Assembly: GCA_947503035.1 (NCBI GenBank)
Contig: CANNCD010000001.1
Coordinates: 620,001 to 684,000, forward strand
Length of the DNA stretch: 64,000 bases
Direction of reading: 5' to 3'
Origin: an uncultured Halocynthiibacter sp.
GTDB taxonomy: Bacteria > Pseudomonadota > Alphaproteobacteria > Rhodobacterales > Rhodobacteraceae
Shown: in pieces, positions 28,135 through 36,361 of the stretch
Layout of the letters: each line of letters starts with the position of its first letter
How positions within the stretch are numbered: the first letter of the stretch is position 1
Notes under the pieces: generated by a model
The model's input: only the letters and a program-made list of their open reading frames with translations
What the model was told of the DNA's origin: nothing
Database searches by the model: none
Position numbers and translations under genes: made by a program

Positions 28135-29562
28135 TCACACCTCAATCAGGTCCTGTGGAGTCGACAAAAGCACCGAAAGTCGCGACAGGGCCTCTTCGAA
28201 CCGTTCAAGCGACAGGTTGCCGTTGATTGCAATGCGAATGGCGTGTGGCGCGCGCCCGTCCAGCATGGCGAAATCGTCTGCGGTGCGCACAACGACGCCT
28301 TCGCGTTCGGCCATGGCGCGGAATGTGGAACCCCGCCAGCCCCGCGGCAGCGTCATCCAGATCAACGGAACATTGTCACGCCAGCGGATGTCGAACGCCC
28401 CCAGAACATTCACCGCCACCCGCACATATTGGTTGATCCGCGTGCGCACGGCGTCGGCCTGCTCTTGGGTTTCGGGGCGGGACAAAAGCCGCGTGATCAT
28501 GTCGGTCTGATACTGGGCGACGCCAAAGAAGTTGTACTGCCCCGACCGGCGCAGACGCGTCCCCATACCCCGCGGCGCAACGGCATAGCCGACCCGCAAC
28601 GCTGGCGAAAACGACTTTGACAGCGACGATACATACCACGCGTGTTCGGGGATCAGCGCGCGGAAACTGGGCACATCCGTCGGCCCCGCATAGTAACAGT
28701 CATCCTCGATCAGTTGGAGCTGATGGCGGCTGACCACTTGGGCGATCTCGCGACGACGGATCAGCCCCATTTGCTGGACGGTCGGATTGTTGACGGATGG
28801 CGAAATACACAAGACCTGCCCGCCATAGGTATGGATCGCCTCGTGCAACCGGTCGGGCCGCATGCCTTCGTCGTCGGATTCAATGCCCACGATCTCGGCG
28901 CGCAACTGACGGGCGGCATGGCGAAAACCGGAATAGGACAGCTCATCCGCGAAAATAACCGGTTTGTCCCCTCGCAGCACCGTTTGCAGGATCAAGGTCA
29001 TCGCATTTTGCCCGCCGTGGGCCAGCACGATATCATTCACGTCGAAATTGCCCACATATTGATGGTTCAGCCATTTCAACACGGCGGCGCGGGCGGGCGC
29101 ATCGGTCACGCTATTGGGATAGCTCGACACATCGGTCGTTGCGGCCTCGGCGACCTCGCGCAGAACCGCCTGAACCAAACGTCCCTGCCCCACATCGGGC
29201 ATAATCGGCGAGCGCAGATCCGCGATCTCGGGCCAATCATCGATTTCGGAGACCTCGGTTTTTATCATCTTGGTCGGGAGTGGCGTCACATAGGCGGTGT
29301 TTTGTGGCGCAACAAATGTGCCCCGCCCCACGGCCGCGCGCAAAACGCCCTCGGAGACCAGCTCCTTATATGCACGCGCAACCGTGCCCGGTGTGATCCC
29401 GACCCGCCAGGCAACCTCGCGCACGGGCGGCAGTTGTTCATCAACGATCAAATTGTCATCCGCGATGGCGGCAACGATCGCATCCATAATGACTTTGTAC
29501 TTCGGGCGTGTGTCTGCCGCAGCGGCCGGTGTTGTCAGATCAGGGAACCAAATTGTATTCAT
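28135..29562 (-). CDS. MocR-type regulator: GntR helix-turn-helix fused to aminotransferase
   Basis: The 475-aa protein has a GntR winged helix at the N-terminus (LPPVREVAWRVGITPGTVARAYKELVSEGVL, residues about 43-75) joined to a PLP fold-type I aminotransferase-like domain. The PLP-lysine region reads VSSLSKSFSPALRVGYA. MocR proteins sense PLP or amino acids and regulate adjacent genes. The divergent DUF1127 gene is 93 nt away, and the spacer holds direct and inverted repeats (see separate entries), so it probably controls itself and that gene. The cognate amino acid cannot be told. Confidence 0.9.
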   Translation of the reverse strand: MNTIWFPDLTTPAAAADTRPKYKVIMDAIVAAIADDNLIVDEQLPPVREVAWRVGITPGTVARAYKELVSEGVLRAAVGRGTFVAPQNTAYVTPLPTKMIKTEVSEIDDWPEIADLRSPIMPDVGQGRLVQAVLREVAEAATTDVSSYPNSVTDAPARAAVLKWLNHQYVGNFDVNDIVLAHGGQNAMTLILQTVLRGDKPVIFADELSYSGFRHAARQLRAEIVGIESDDEGMRPDRLHEAIHTYGGQVLCISPSVNNPTVQQMGLIRRREIAQVVSRHQLQLIEDDCYYAGPTDVPSFRALIPEHAWYVSSLSKSFSPALRVGYAVAPRGMGTRLRRSGQYNFFGVAQYQTDMITRLLSRPETQEQADAVRTRINQYVRVAVNVLGAFDIRWRDNVPLIWMTLPRGWRGSTFRAMAEREGVVVRTADDFAMLDGRAPHAIRIAINGNLSLERFEEALSRLSVLLSTPQDLIEV

Positions 29563-29568
29563 TACAAT
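29552..29568. promoter_or_regulatory. Palindrome over the MocR start codon
   Basis: ATTGTA and TACAAT are perfect inverted arms spaced by 5 nt and cover the start codon of the MocR gene. They share the core of the direct repeats found 30-70 nt further on, so this may be an autoregulatory site. This is inference from sequence only. Confidence 0.45.
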
Positions 29569-29591
29569 CTTTCATTGGACGGGATAAGATT

Positions 29592-29636
29592 CGCATTGTA
29601 TCAAGTCACTGTAGCGAACACTACGCAATGTATCAA
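29592..29636. promoter_or_regulatory. Direct repeats between the MocR and DUF1127 genes, putative operator
   Basis: CGCATTGTATCAA and CGCAATGTATCAA (12 of 13 identical) are repeated in the same orientation 32 bp apart, about three helical turns. A further partly matching ATACAAT follows at the DUF1127 side. MocR proteins characterised so far bind paired direct repeats, so this fits a MocR operator. Confidence 0.55.
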
Positions 29637-29655
29637 TACAATATTGGAGATTACG

Positions 29656-29889
29656 ATGGTACACGCCCGATCAAACCAGCTGACACAATTGCAAGAGCTT
29701 GCAATGGGTCGCACTTTGCCCCCCATGAGCGCACTTGCCCTGCGCATGGCGGTGACGCTGGCGAAATGGGACCGTAACGTGAAAACGCGCCATCATCTCA
29801 AGGAATTGCCTGATTATCTATTGGATGACATCGGGCTTTCGCGTGAGGCTGCCTCGAAAGAGGCGCATCGCAAGTTCTGGCAGGGATGA
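29656..29889 (+). CDS. DUF1127 small protein
   Basis: The 77-aa protein ends in a typical DUF1127 (YjiS-like) domain: LPDYLLDDIGLSREAASKEAHRKFW. DUF1127 proteins in alphaproteobacteria are small Arg-rich proteins; some have been linked to phosphate, carbon or RNA metabolism. The upstream part (SALALRMAVTLAKWDRNVKTRHHL) is amphipathic. TTGGAGA stands 7 nt before the ATG. A terminator follows 30 nt after the stop, so the gene forms a one-gene unit opposite the MocR regulator. Confidence 0.85.
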   Translation: MVHARSNQLTQLQELAMGRTLPPMSALALRMAVTLAKWDRNVKTRHHLKELPDYLLDDIGLSREAASKEAHRKFWQG

Positions 29890-29920
29890 CATCCCCCCTT
29901 GCTAGGACCTCTTCCAAACT

Positions 29921-29948
29921 GGGCCGGTTTTTACCGGCCCCTTTTTTT
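29921..29948 (+). terminator. Terminator after the DUF1127 gene
   Basis: GGGCCGGT and ACCGGCCC form an 8-bp stem with a 4-nt T loop followed by CTTTTTTT. Confidence 0.9.
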
Positions 29949-29950
29949 GT

Positions 29951-31429
29951 CTAAAGCTTATAGATCGCGCTGAATTTCTGCTCCAAATACGCCAATAACG
30001 GCGCCTCGGTCGGGATTGTACCCGTGGCCCGCGTGATCAAATCAACCGGTTGGTACAATCCGCCGTGTTGCTGAACGTTTTCACGCAACCACGCGGTCGC
30101 CCGCGTTGTGTCCCCGCGCAACAGGTCCGCATCTACATCTGGGATCGCCGCGCGCATGGCCGCATTCAAACAGCCCGCATAGACATTGCCCAATGTATAT
30201 GTCGGGAAATAGCCGAACAGACCAACCGACCAATGCACATCCTGCAAACAGCCGTTTGACGGTTTGTCCACCGCAACGCCAAAATCGGACAGGAACCGCG
30301 CGTTCCACGCTTCTTCGAGGTCGGAAACCTCAAGCGCACCGGTAACCAGATCCTGTTCCAGATCAAACCGCAACAGAACATGAAGGTTATAATGCACCTC
30401 ATCCGCTTCGGTCCGAATATAGCCCGAGGACGCACGGTTTACGGTGCCATAGAACGCCTGCGCGTCCGGAATGCCGAAATCACCGAATGTCTCGCGCATT
30501 TGATTGTAGATATAGGTGGTAAAAGCCGCACCGCGCCCGATTTGGTTTTCGTAAATCCGGCTTTGGCTTTCGTGGACGCCCATGGACACGCCGCCACCAA
30601 GGGGCGTGAATTGATAATCCGCATCCACGCCCTGTTCGTAGCAGGCGTGGCCGACCTCGTGGATGGTGGAGTACAGACAATTAAACGGGTCCCGCGCCGC
30701 CGTGCGCGTGGTGATCCGCACGTCCGATCCCGAGCCGGACGAGAACGGATGAACCGCCTTGTCCAGACGACCGCGCGTCAGGTCATAGCCGAAATCCGTC
30801 GCGATTTTCGTCGAGAGCTGCATCTGCAGCGCCTCGTCAAAGTGATGGTCAAGCGCGGCGGGCTGATGCGCCGCGCCCAAAATACGCGCACGCAGGTCCA
30901 CCAGTTTCGGACGCAACGCGCCGAACATTTCCGTCAAACCGGCGCGGGTCGCGCCAGGTTCATAGTCCTGTAGCAACGCATCATAAAGATCACCACCATC
31001 AGCAAGAGCGCTTGCCTCTTCGCGTTTCAGACGCAGGACATCGGCCAAGGTCGGCGCGAAATCTTTGACGCTTTCGTTGGCGCGGGCCTCGGCCCAGATG
31101 CCTTGGGCGACCGATGTGACACGGGCAATCTCGGCGGCCAGATCGGCGGGCACCTTTGCGTTGCGATCAAAACTGCGCTTGATCTCGCGGACCTGCGCCT
31201 GTGCCACCTGCCCCAATGTATCAACGTTGATCGCCGCCAGCCATTCACCAACTCGTGGATCAGTGCGCCGTGCATGGAGCATCGATTCCATCGCGCCCAT
31301 TTCGGCGGCCCGCTGTTGTGCGGCACCGCGCGGCATCATGGTTTCTTGGTCCCAACCAAGCCGCCCCGCCACCTGCGCCAAGGCGCCGGTTTCGCGGGTG
31401 AATGTCATCAGATCATCATAGGCGGTCAT
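29951..31429 (-). CDS. M32-family metallocarboxypeptidase
   Basis: This cytoplasmic zinc carboxypeptidase of the thermostable carboxypeptidase Taq family has 492 residues. The zinc site HEVGHACYEQG is present, preceded by the family motifs RITTRTAARDPFNCLYSTI and followed by MGVHESQSRIYENQIGR. I start at MTAYDDLMTF: its ATG shares one base with the ctaA stop (TAATG), and the long upstream in-frame stretch is shadow sequence from ctaA. It is probably co-transcribed with ctaA; the functional link is not obvious. Confidence 0.91.
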   Translation of the reverse strand: MTAYDDLMTFTRETGALAQVAGRLGWDQETMMPRGAAQQRAAEMGAMESMLHARRTDPRVGEWLAAINVDTLGQVAQAQVREIKRSFDRNAKVPADLAAEIARVTSVAQGIWAEARANESVKDFAPTLADVLRLKREEASALADGGDLYDALLQDYEPGATRAGLTEMFGALRPKLVDLRARILGAAHQPAALDHHFDEALQMQLSTKIATDFGYDLTRGRLDKAVHPFSSGSGSDVRITTRTAARDPFNCLYSTIHEVGHACYEQGVDADYQFTPLGGGVSMGVHESQSRIYENQIGRGAAFTTYIYNQMRETFGDFGIPDAQAFYGTVNRASSGYIRTEADEVHYNLHVLLRFDLEQDLVTGALEVSDLEEAWNARFLSDFGVAVDKPSNGCLQDVHWSVGLFGYFPTYTLGNVYAGCLNAAMRAAIPDVDADLLRGDTTRATAWLRENVQQHGGLYQPVDLITRATGTIPTEAPLLAYLEQKFSAIYKL

Positions 31430-32568
31430 TACGCGGCCCCCTTGATTTTCTGGTCTTCGGGGTAACCGGCCATGAACCGCGCCCGCAGAACAAGAACCCA
31501 AAGGAAGATCGCGCCGCCCTGATGGAAGATCGCAATATGAAGCGGCGAGGCGTTCATCACCGTGACAACCCCGATCACCATCTGGCACAGCAACATCGCG
31601 AATGCCGCGATAAACGCACGGCGAATGCCGTCATGGCCGGATTTGCGCGCCTTGCGCCAAACCACCACGCCAAAGGCAAACAGAAGATAGCCCGACAGAC
31701 GGTGAATGAATTGCACAAGCGCGGGGTTTTCGGTGAAATTCGTCCACCACGGCGTCAGGTTAAACATATCATCTGGGATCACCTGACCGGCCATCAAAGG
31801 CCAATCAATATACCCACGTCCGGCATCAATACCAGCAACCAGCGCACCCAACAGGATCTGCAACCCTGTGAAATGCAACAGACCGGTGCCAAGGCCCCAC
31901 ATCTTTTTATCACGGCCACGACGCGCCTTAAGAAGGTCGGCTTCGCTTCGGCCAAGCAACATAATGTACCAAGAACACAGCGCGAGGATAAAGAACGCCA
32001 GCCCAAGATGGATCGCCAAACGATAAGACGCCACATCGACCATGCGACCCGTCAAACCGGATGACACCATCCACCAGCCGATCGCGCCCTGCAAACCGCC
32101 AAGCGCCCCAAGGCCAAGCAAACGCCCCGTCCAACCGGTCGGAATTTTGCGCGCCGCCAAGAAACCAAAGAACCCAAGCGCCCAAACAAGACCCACAACA
32201 CGGCCCAACTGACGGTGGCCCCATTCCCACCAATAGATGGTCTTGAATTCGTCAACCGTCATCGCGTGGTTGACCAATTCGAATTCGGGAATGCCTTGGT
32301 ATTTGTCGAACTCGGCCTGCCACGCGGCGTCATTCATTGGGGGAACCGCTCCGGTCACGGGCTTCCATTCGGTGATGGAAAGGCCGCTGTCGGTCAGGCG
32401 GGTCAGACCGCCAACGATGATCATCGCACAGACAAGCGCGAAAATAACCATCAGCCAAACACGGATCGCACCGCGCGCGCCGCTGGGCGCTGCGCGGTCA
32501 ATCACACCGGCATTTGCGGCGGGTTTCTCGGTCGTTTCGACCTCTTCAAAGATGTTGCGATTGCTCAT
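31429..32568 (-). CDS. ctaA: Heme A synthase (CtaA/COX15)
   Basis: CtaA oxidises the heme O methyl group to the formyl of heme A for aa3-type cytochrome oxidase. The 379-aa inner-membrane protein has about eight spans in two similar halves. Signature parts are IVGGLTRLTDSGLSITEWKPVTGAVPP, the first-half heme ligands in WWEWGHRQLGR and the second-half LVQFIHRLSGYLLF. This is the long alphaproteobacterial/mitochondrial type. Its stop overlaps the start of the M32 peptidase gene by one base. Confidence 0.95.
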   Translation of the reverse strand: MSNRNIFEEVETTEKPAANAGVIDRAAPSGARGAIRVWLMVIFALVCAMIIVGGLTRLTDSGLSITEWKPVTGAVPPMNDAAWQAEFDKYQGIPEFELVNHAMTVDEFKTIYWWEWGHRQLGRVVGLVWALGFFGFLAARKIPTGWTGRLLGLGALGGLQGAIGWWMVSSGLTGRMVDVASYRLAIHLGLAFFILALCSWYIMLLGRSEADLLKARRGRDKKMWGLGTGLLHFTGLQILLGALVAGIDAGRGYIDWPLMAGQVIPDDMFNLTPWWTNFTENPALVQFIHRLSGYLLFAFGVVVWRKARKSGHDGIRRAFIAAFAMLLCQMVIGVVTVMNASPLHIAIFHQGGAIFLWVLVLRARFMAGYPEDQKIKGAA

Positions 32569-32635
32569 CGGGAAATCCTATTATTCTGTTGATCAGAACG
32601 TAAGGTGTTTCCCGATAAACGGCAATGGGACGATG

Positions 32636-33391
32636 TTACTCGCCGCGTTCTTTCCAACGCACCATTTGTCGCATCATGCCGTGCAGCATCTGCACATCCG
32701 CGCGGGTCAACGGCATCCGCGACCACATGTTGCGCAGGTTGGTCTTCATGCCGGCGGCCTTGGCCTCGGGGAAGAAGAAGGACGCGGTGTCCAAGCGTTC
32801 CTCGTAATGATCGGCCAGCTTTTCGATCTCGATCTGCTCGGCCCATTCGGTTTTCGCCATGTCGACGGTTTCCGGCACCACCTCAGCGGTTTGGCGGCGG
32901 AATTCATAGGAGGTGAGCAACACACATTGCGCAAGGTTCAGCGACCCAAAGGCGGGGTTCACCGGCACGGAAATGATCGCATTCGCCTTGGCGACGTCCT
33001 CATTCTCAAGACCGGACCGTTCGGGGCCAAACATAATCCCGACCTTCTTGCCCTCGGCCATCATGGCGCGGGCGTGTTCCATGGCGCGTTCTGGCGTCAT
33101 CACCGGCTTGGTCAATCCACGCACACGGGCGGTGGTCGCAAACACATAATTGCAATCGGCAAGCGCCTCTTCTGTACTGTCGCAAATCATCGCCTCGTCC
33201 AGCAAACGCCCTGCCCCAGATGCCATGGCCACGGCCTTTTGGTTGGGCCAACCGTCGCGGGGTTCCACGATGCGCATCCGGTCCAGACCAAAGTTCCACA
33301 TCGCGCGCGCCGCGCCGCCAATATTTTCACCCATCTGCGGGCGGATAAGAACCATGGCGGGCTGGGCGCCGCTCCATTCTGTTTCGGACAT
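32636..33391 (-). CDS. SpoU-family RNA methyltransferase (TrmJ-like)
   Basis: The 251-aa protein is a SPOUT-class 2'-O-ribose methyltransferase similar to TrmJ (tRNA position 32). The knot motifs are visible: VLIRPQMGENIGGAARAMWNFGL, GIMFGPERSGLENED and NPAFGSLNLAQCVLLTSYE. The C-terminal 85 residues are a helical extension as in TrmJ. I start at MSETEWSGAQ, preceded by GAAAG; upstream codons to 33478 are not family-like. Substrate site is inferred from similarity. Confidence 0.88.
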   Translation of the reverse strand: MSETEWSGAQPAMVLIRPQMGENIGGAARAMWNFGLDRMRIVEPRDGWPNQKAVAMASGAGRLLDEAMICDSTEEALADCNYVFATTARVRGLTKPVMTPERAMEHARAMMAEGKKVGIMFGPERSGLENEDVAKANAIISVPVNPAFGSLNLAQCVLLTSYEFRRQTAEVVPETVDMAKTEWAEQIEIEKLADHYEERLDTASFFFPEAKAAGMKTNLRNMWSRMPLTRADVQMLHGMMRQMVRWKERGE

Positions 33392-33458
33392 GACATCACT
33401 TTCTATAGGGTTTGGCGCGTGATACGATGTGTGGACCAAACACGCAAGGGAGGCCGCG

Positions 33459-33788
33459 ATGGCATATGACGAGGGCAACGCTCAATTGATGCGCGAGGAC
33501 CTCGCCGATGAACCAGGGATCACAGAGAAAAAGATGTTCGGTGGCCTGTGTTTCCTGCGCTATGGCCATATGGTCTGTGGTGTACACAAGGACGGCGGCA
33601 TGTTCCGCGTCGGCAAGGAACGCGAGGACGCGGCCATGGCGATTGAGGGCGCAGAACCGCTTTCGTTCACGGGGCGCAAAATGGGCGGCATGATCGAGGC
33701 CACCGACGCCGTCATCGCCGAAGATGCCCCCCGTCAGGCGTGGATCAAACTGGCGCTGGAAAACGCGCGCTCCTTTCCGCCGAAATAG
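33459..33788 (+). CDS. TfoX N-terminal domain protein
   Basis: The 109-aa protein consists of a single TfoX/Sxy N-terminal domain: EKKMFGGLCFLRYGHMVCGVHKDGGMFRVG is the characteristic MFGG segment. In gamma-proteobacteria the full protein regulates competence, but stand-alone N-domains in alphaproteobacteria are of unknown function. GGGAGG lies 6 nt before the ATG, which fixes the start. It is divergent from trmJ. Confidence 0.85.
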   Translation: MAYDEGNAQLMREDLADEPGITEKKMFGGLCFLRYGHMVCGVHKDGGMFRVGKEREDAAMAIEGAEPLSFTGRKMGGMIEATDAVIAEDAPRQAWIKLALENARSFPPK

Positions 33789-33857
33789 CTGTTTTTCATG
33801 GCTGGGCAAACCGCCCGTTCCCCGATATATAGCGGCCAAGTTATGAAAGGACGCCCC

Positions 33858-34493
33858 ATGACCGACGAGATCCTCGACGAGCCACACACGCCGCAAATCT
33901 ATCTTTTGACGCCTCCTGATTTGGACGTGAACACCTTCCCAGAAGAGCTGGCTAAGGTTTTGGACGACCATGAGGTGGCCTGCGTGCGCATGGCGCTTGC
34001 GACCCAAGACGAACATGAAATCGGCAAGGCCGCGGATGCACTCCGCGAAGTTTGCCACGCCCGCGATATCGCGATTGTCATTGAAAATCATGTGGTTCTG
34101 GCGGAACGTCACGGCCTTGACGGGGTTCACCTGACCGATGGTGCGCGTTCTGTGCGCTTCGTGCGCAAGGAACTTGGTGCAGATGCGATCGTTGGTGCAT
34201 TCTGTGGTGGCGAACGTCACGCCGGCCTGAACGCGGGCGAGGCCAGCGCGGACTATGTGTCCTTTGGTCCTGTGACCGCGACGGCTTTGGGCGATGGCTC
34301 CAACGCCGAGATCGATCTGTTCAAGTGGTGGAGCGACGTTGTCGAAGTGCCGGTCGTCGCCGAAGGCGGTTTGACCCTTGAGATGGTGAAAACATTGGCA
34401 CCAGTTGCCGACTTCATCGCGCTTGGCCCAGAAATCTGGTCCACCGAAGACCCATCCGCCACCTTGGGCGCCTTCATCAAAGAACTCGGATAA
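33858..34493 (+). CDS. ThiE/TenI-like thiamine-phosphate synthase family protein
   Basis: The 211-aa TIM-barrel protein resembles thiamine phosphate synthase. Recognisable are IENHVVLAERHGLDGVHLTDGARSVR, AFCGGERHAGLNAGEASADYVSFGPV and the phosphate-binding end VVAEGGLTLEMV. Some ThiE catalytic residues (the KDRR region) are not obvious, and no other thi gene or TPP riboswitch is near. It may therefore be a TenI-like paralogue rather than the housekeeping ThiE. The start at MTDEILDEP follows AAAGGA at 6 nt. Confidence 0.78.
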   Translation: MTDEILDEPHTPQIYLLTPPDLDVNTFPEELAKVLDDHEVACVRMALATQDEHEIGKAADALREVCHARDIAIVIENHVVLAERHGLDGVHLTDGARSVRFVRKELGADAIVGAFCGGERHAGLNAGEASADYVSFGPVTATALGDGSNAEIDLFKWWSDVVEVPVVAEGGLTLEMVKTLAPVADFIALGPEIWSTEDPSATLGAFIKELG

Positions 34494-35324
34494 TTACTGG
34501 GTGTGCGCCTCAAACGGGGCGCGCACCATGTTCTCGCATTGTTTGGCAAGGGCCTTGCGATCCGTGGCATCCGCCACGGAAATTGGATCGTGATAGGTGA
34601 CCGTCACGTGCCCATGACGTCGCGTCGCCAACATGCGCAGGAAATGCCCGCCGAAATCCATATCCCCCCACCAACCGTAATACCGCGCGTCCATGCCGTC
34701 GGCGGCGTGATACATCACGGTGACCGGTTGAATGGACAGGGTATCGCGTAGGGCATCGGCGAAGAACGCCGCGAACAATGTGGGTTTGAACGGCAGAACA
34801 CGCAGGCTGTCGGTTGAGGTTCCTTCTGGGAAAAACAACAACTTATGGCCCGATGTTAATCTGGCTTCAAAGGTCACCTTTTGTTTCGCCGCGTCCCGTG
34901 CGCGCCGGTTGATGAACACGGTCCCCGTGGCCCGCGCCAGCCAGCCAATACCGGCCCAACCGGACACCTCGGACTTGGCAACGAAATAAATCCGCTGCGC
35001 CGCGTTCAACGTGAAAATATCCAACCACGACGCGTGGTTCGCCACCACCGCGCCATTTTCGCGCATGGGCGTGCCAACCTGTTCGTATCGAAGGCCAATC
35101 ACGAGCAACGCCGTACGACAAACGAACTGTGTAATATAGGGCGTCACCGGACGGCGCATCCCGAACAGGGGCCGCTCGACACAGCGCACCACCAACAACA
35201 GCACCAAACAAAAGCCGACAAATGGGATTAAAAATCCGCCACGCAGCACGGCCAAACACCAACCTGTCACCCCAAACGGGGCAACGGCAATGTCGTCATC
35301 GCTATGCCACGTCGGCGAGGTCAT
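34494..35324 (-). CDS. olsA: Lyso-ornithine lipid/1-acylglycerol-phosphate acyltransferase (OlsA/PlsC)
   Basis: The 276-aa membrane-associated acyltransferase has an N-terminal hydrophobic stretch (GGFLIPFVGFCLVLLLVV), the catalytic motif NHASWLD (H-x4-D) and the substrate-binding FPEGTST. PlsC and OlsA share these motifs. Because it overlaps the stop of an OlsB-like gene by 4 nt, it most probably adds the second acyl chain to lyso-ornithine lipid, with possible extra activity in phosphatidic acid synthesis as known for Rhodobacter OlsA. Confidence 0.83.
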   Translation of the reverse strand: MTSPTWHSDDDIAVAPFGVTGWCLAVLRGGFLIPFVGFCLVLLLVVRCVERPLFGMRRPVTPYITQFVCRTALLVIGLRYEQVGTPMRENGAVVANHASWLDIFTLNAAQRIYFVAKSEVSGWAGIGWLARATGTVFINRRARDAAKQKVTFEARLTSGHKLLFFPEGTSTDSLRVLPFKPTLFAAFFADALRDTLSIQPVTVMYHAADGMDARYYGWWGDMDFGGHFLRMLATRRHGHVTVTYHDPISVADATDRKALAKQCENMVRAPFEAHTQ

Positions 35325-36097
35325 CCACGACCCTTGGTGTAAATCTTGCGTTGACGGTCCGACAGTTTTTCGGTGTCCATGATCAGACAGACGTCGGTTG
35401 TGTTGAACGCATGGTCCAAAAACGCGCCCTCTCCGACGAAACCACCCATCCGCAGATAGGCCTTAATCAACGCAGGCGTCGCGGTCATCGCGGCCTTGCG
35501 GTTCACCGCATCCGCCGCCAACATATCCATTGAGCGCGCATCATCGGTAATCGCCCGCACCCGCAAAGGTTCCGGGGCCAGATGGTTGTGATGCAGATAG
35601 GACAAGGGTTCCTTCAGCGCATCCAGATCGGTTCCGTGGAAGCTCGCAACTCCGAACAAAATCTCGATGTCATGGGCCAGAACGTAATCCGCCAAACCGT
35701 TCCACAAATGATAAAGCGCTGTGCCACCACGGTAATCCACATCCACACAGGACCGCCCCAGTTCAAGCAACCGACGACCACAAGTTTTCAGCGCGGTCAG
35801 ATCATATTCGCCCTCGGAATAATAGCGCCCCATCTTTTCGGCCTGATCGAACCGCAACACGCGGTACACACCGACAACGGTCTCGCGCGGGGTGTCACCA
35901 CGGCTATGATCGAACAGTAAAATATGGTCGAAAAACGGATCATAGGCATCCTGTTCAAGCTGGGCGTCGTGATCCACAAGATCACCGTCACCGCCCAATT
36001 CCGTCACAAAAACACGATATCGCAAGTGCTGCGCGGCGCGGACTTCTTCTTCTGTGCGCGCCACTCGGGTTTCAAAGTCAGGGGTGCTCGGGGGCAT
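35321..36097 (-). CDS. olsB: Ornithine N-acyltransferase (OlsB)
   Basis: OlsB transfers a 3-hydroxyacyl group from acyl carrier protein to ornithine, the first step in ornithine-lipid synthesis. The 258-aa GNAT-like protein shows AQHLRYRVFVTELG, the catalytic-core ELGRSCVDVDYRGGTALYHLW and LFGVASFHGTD, all typical of the OlsB (hemolysin-like) family. It overlaps olsA by 4 nt. Ornithine lipids replace phospholipids when phosphate is scarce; I did not find a clear Pho box upstream. Confidence 0.88.
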   Translation of the reverse strand: MPPSTPDFETRVARTEEEVRAAQHLRYRVFVTELGGDGDLVDHDAQLEQDAYDPFFDHILLFDHSRGDTPRETVVGVYRVLRFDQAEKMGRYYSEGEYDLTALKTCGRRLLELGRSCVDVDYRGGTALYHLWNGLADYVLAHDIEILFGVASFHGTDLDALKEPLSYLHHNHLAPEPLRVRAITDDARSMDMLAADAVNRKAAMTATPALIKAYLRMGGFVGEGAFLDHAFNTTDVCLIMDTEKLSDRQRKIYTKGRG

Positions 36098-36166
36098 ATC
36101 CTAGGTCCTTAAAGAGTTAACACGTTCTACGGCGCAGCCACCCCAGATGCAAGGGAATGCGGTGCC

Positions 36167-36337
36167 CTATTCAAAGACGATTTGGAGCTGAACCTGTGTT
36201 CCATCCAAAACAACTTTGCCCTGTTCCCGAAAGTTAACAGTTAATTTACCATTAATGTTTGATTGTACCTGACCAATACCCCAATCATCCTGACCAGGGT
36301 GGCGCACCAACATTCCTGGTTCTAAAACGCTATTCAT
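36167..36337 (-). CDS. DUF3553 small protein
   Basis: This 56-aa gene is too short for routine ORF calling but is well supported. It reads MNSVLEPGMLVRHPGQDDWG and continues with IGQVQSNINGKLTVNFREQG, matching the DUF3553 pattern of a short SH3-like barrel (V-x-H-P-x3-W-G-x-G-x-V-Q). AGGAGA lies 5 nt before the ATG. Its start is only 24 nt from the divergent chpT start. DUF3553 resembles the CarD/UvrD-tail type of small beta domains that touch nucleic-acid machines; this parallel is inference. Confidence 0.85.
   Translation of the reverse strand: MNSVLEPGMLVRHPGQDDWGIGQVQSNINGKLTVNFREQGKVVLDGTQVQLQIVFE
36240..36255 (-). promoter_or_regulatory. Candidate CtrA-binding site upstream of chpT
   Basis: On minus the sequence TTAATGGTAAATTAAC matches the full CtrA consensus TTAA-N7-TTAAC exactly. 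It lies inside the DUF3553 coding region, about 107 nt upstream of the chpT start. As only 24 nt separate the two start codons, the chpT promoter must lie inside the DUF3553 gene, which makes the position sensible. A chance match in an AT-rich stretch of coding DNA cannot be excluded. Confidence 0.45.
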
Positions 36338-36361
36338 TGATGTCTCCTGACTGGATTATTT

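Noticed and set aside
28642-29655. Long plus-strand frame running into the DUF1127 gene from inside the MocR gene
   Set aside because: Only the last 77 codons are real; the upstream part is antisense to the MocR aminotransferase domain, and a good ribosome-binding site marks the internal ATG at 29656.
33858-34493. TPP-riboswitch-controlled thiamine operon
   Set aside because: The ThiE-like gene is alone, and the short leader has no THI-box sequence.
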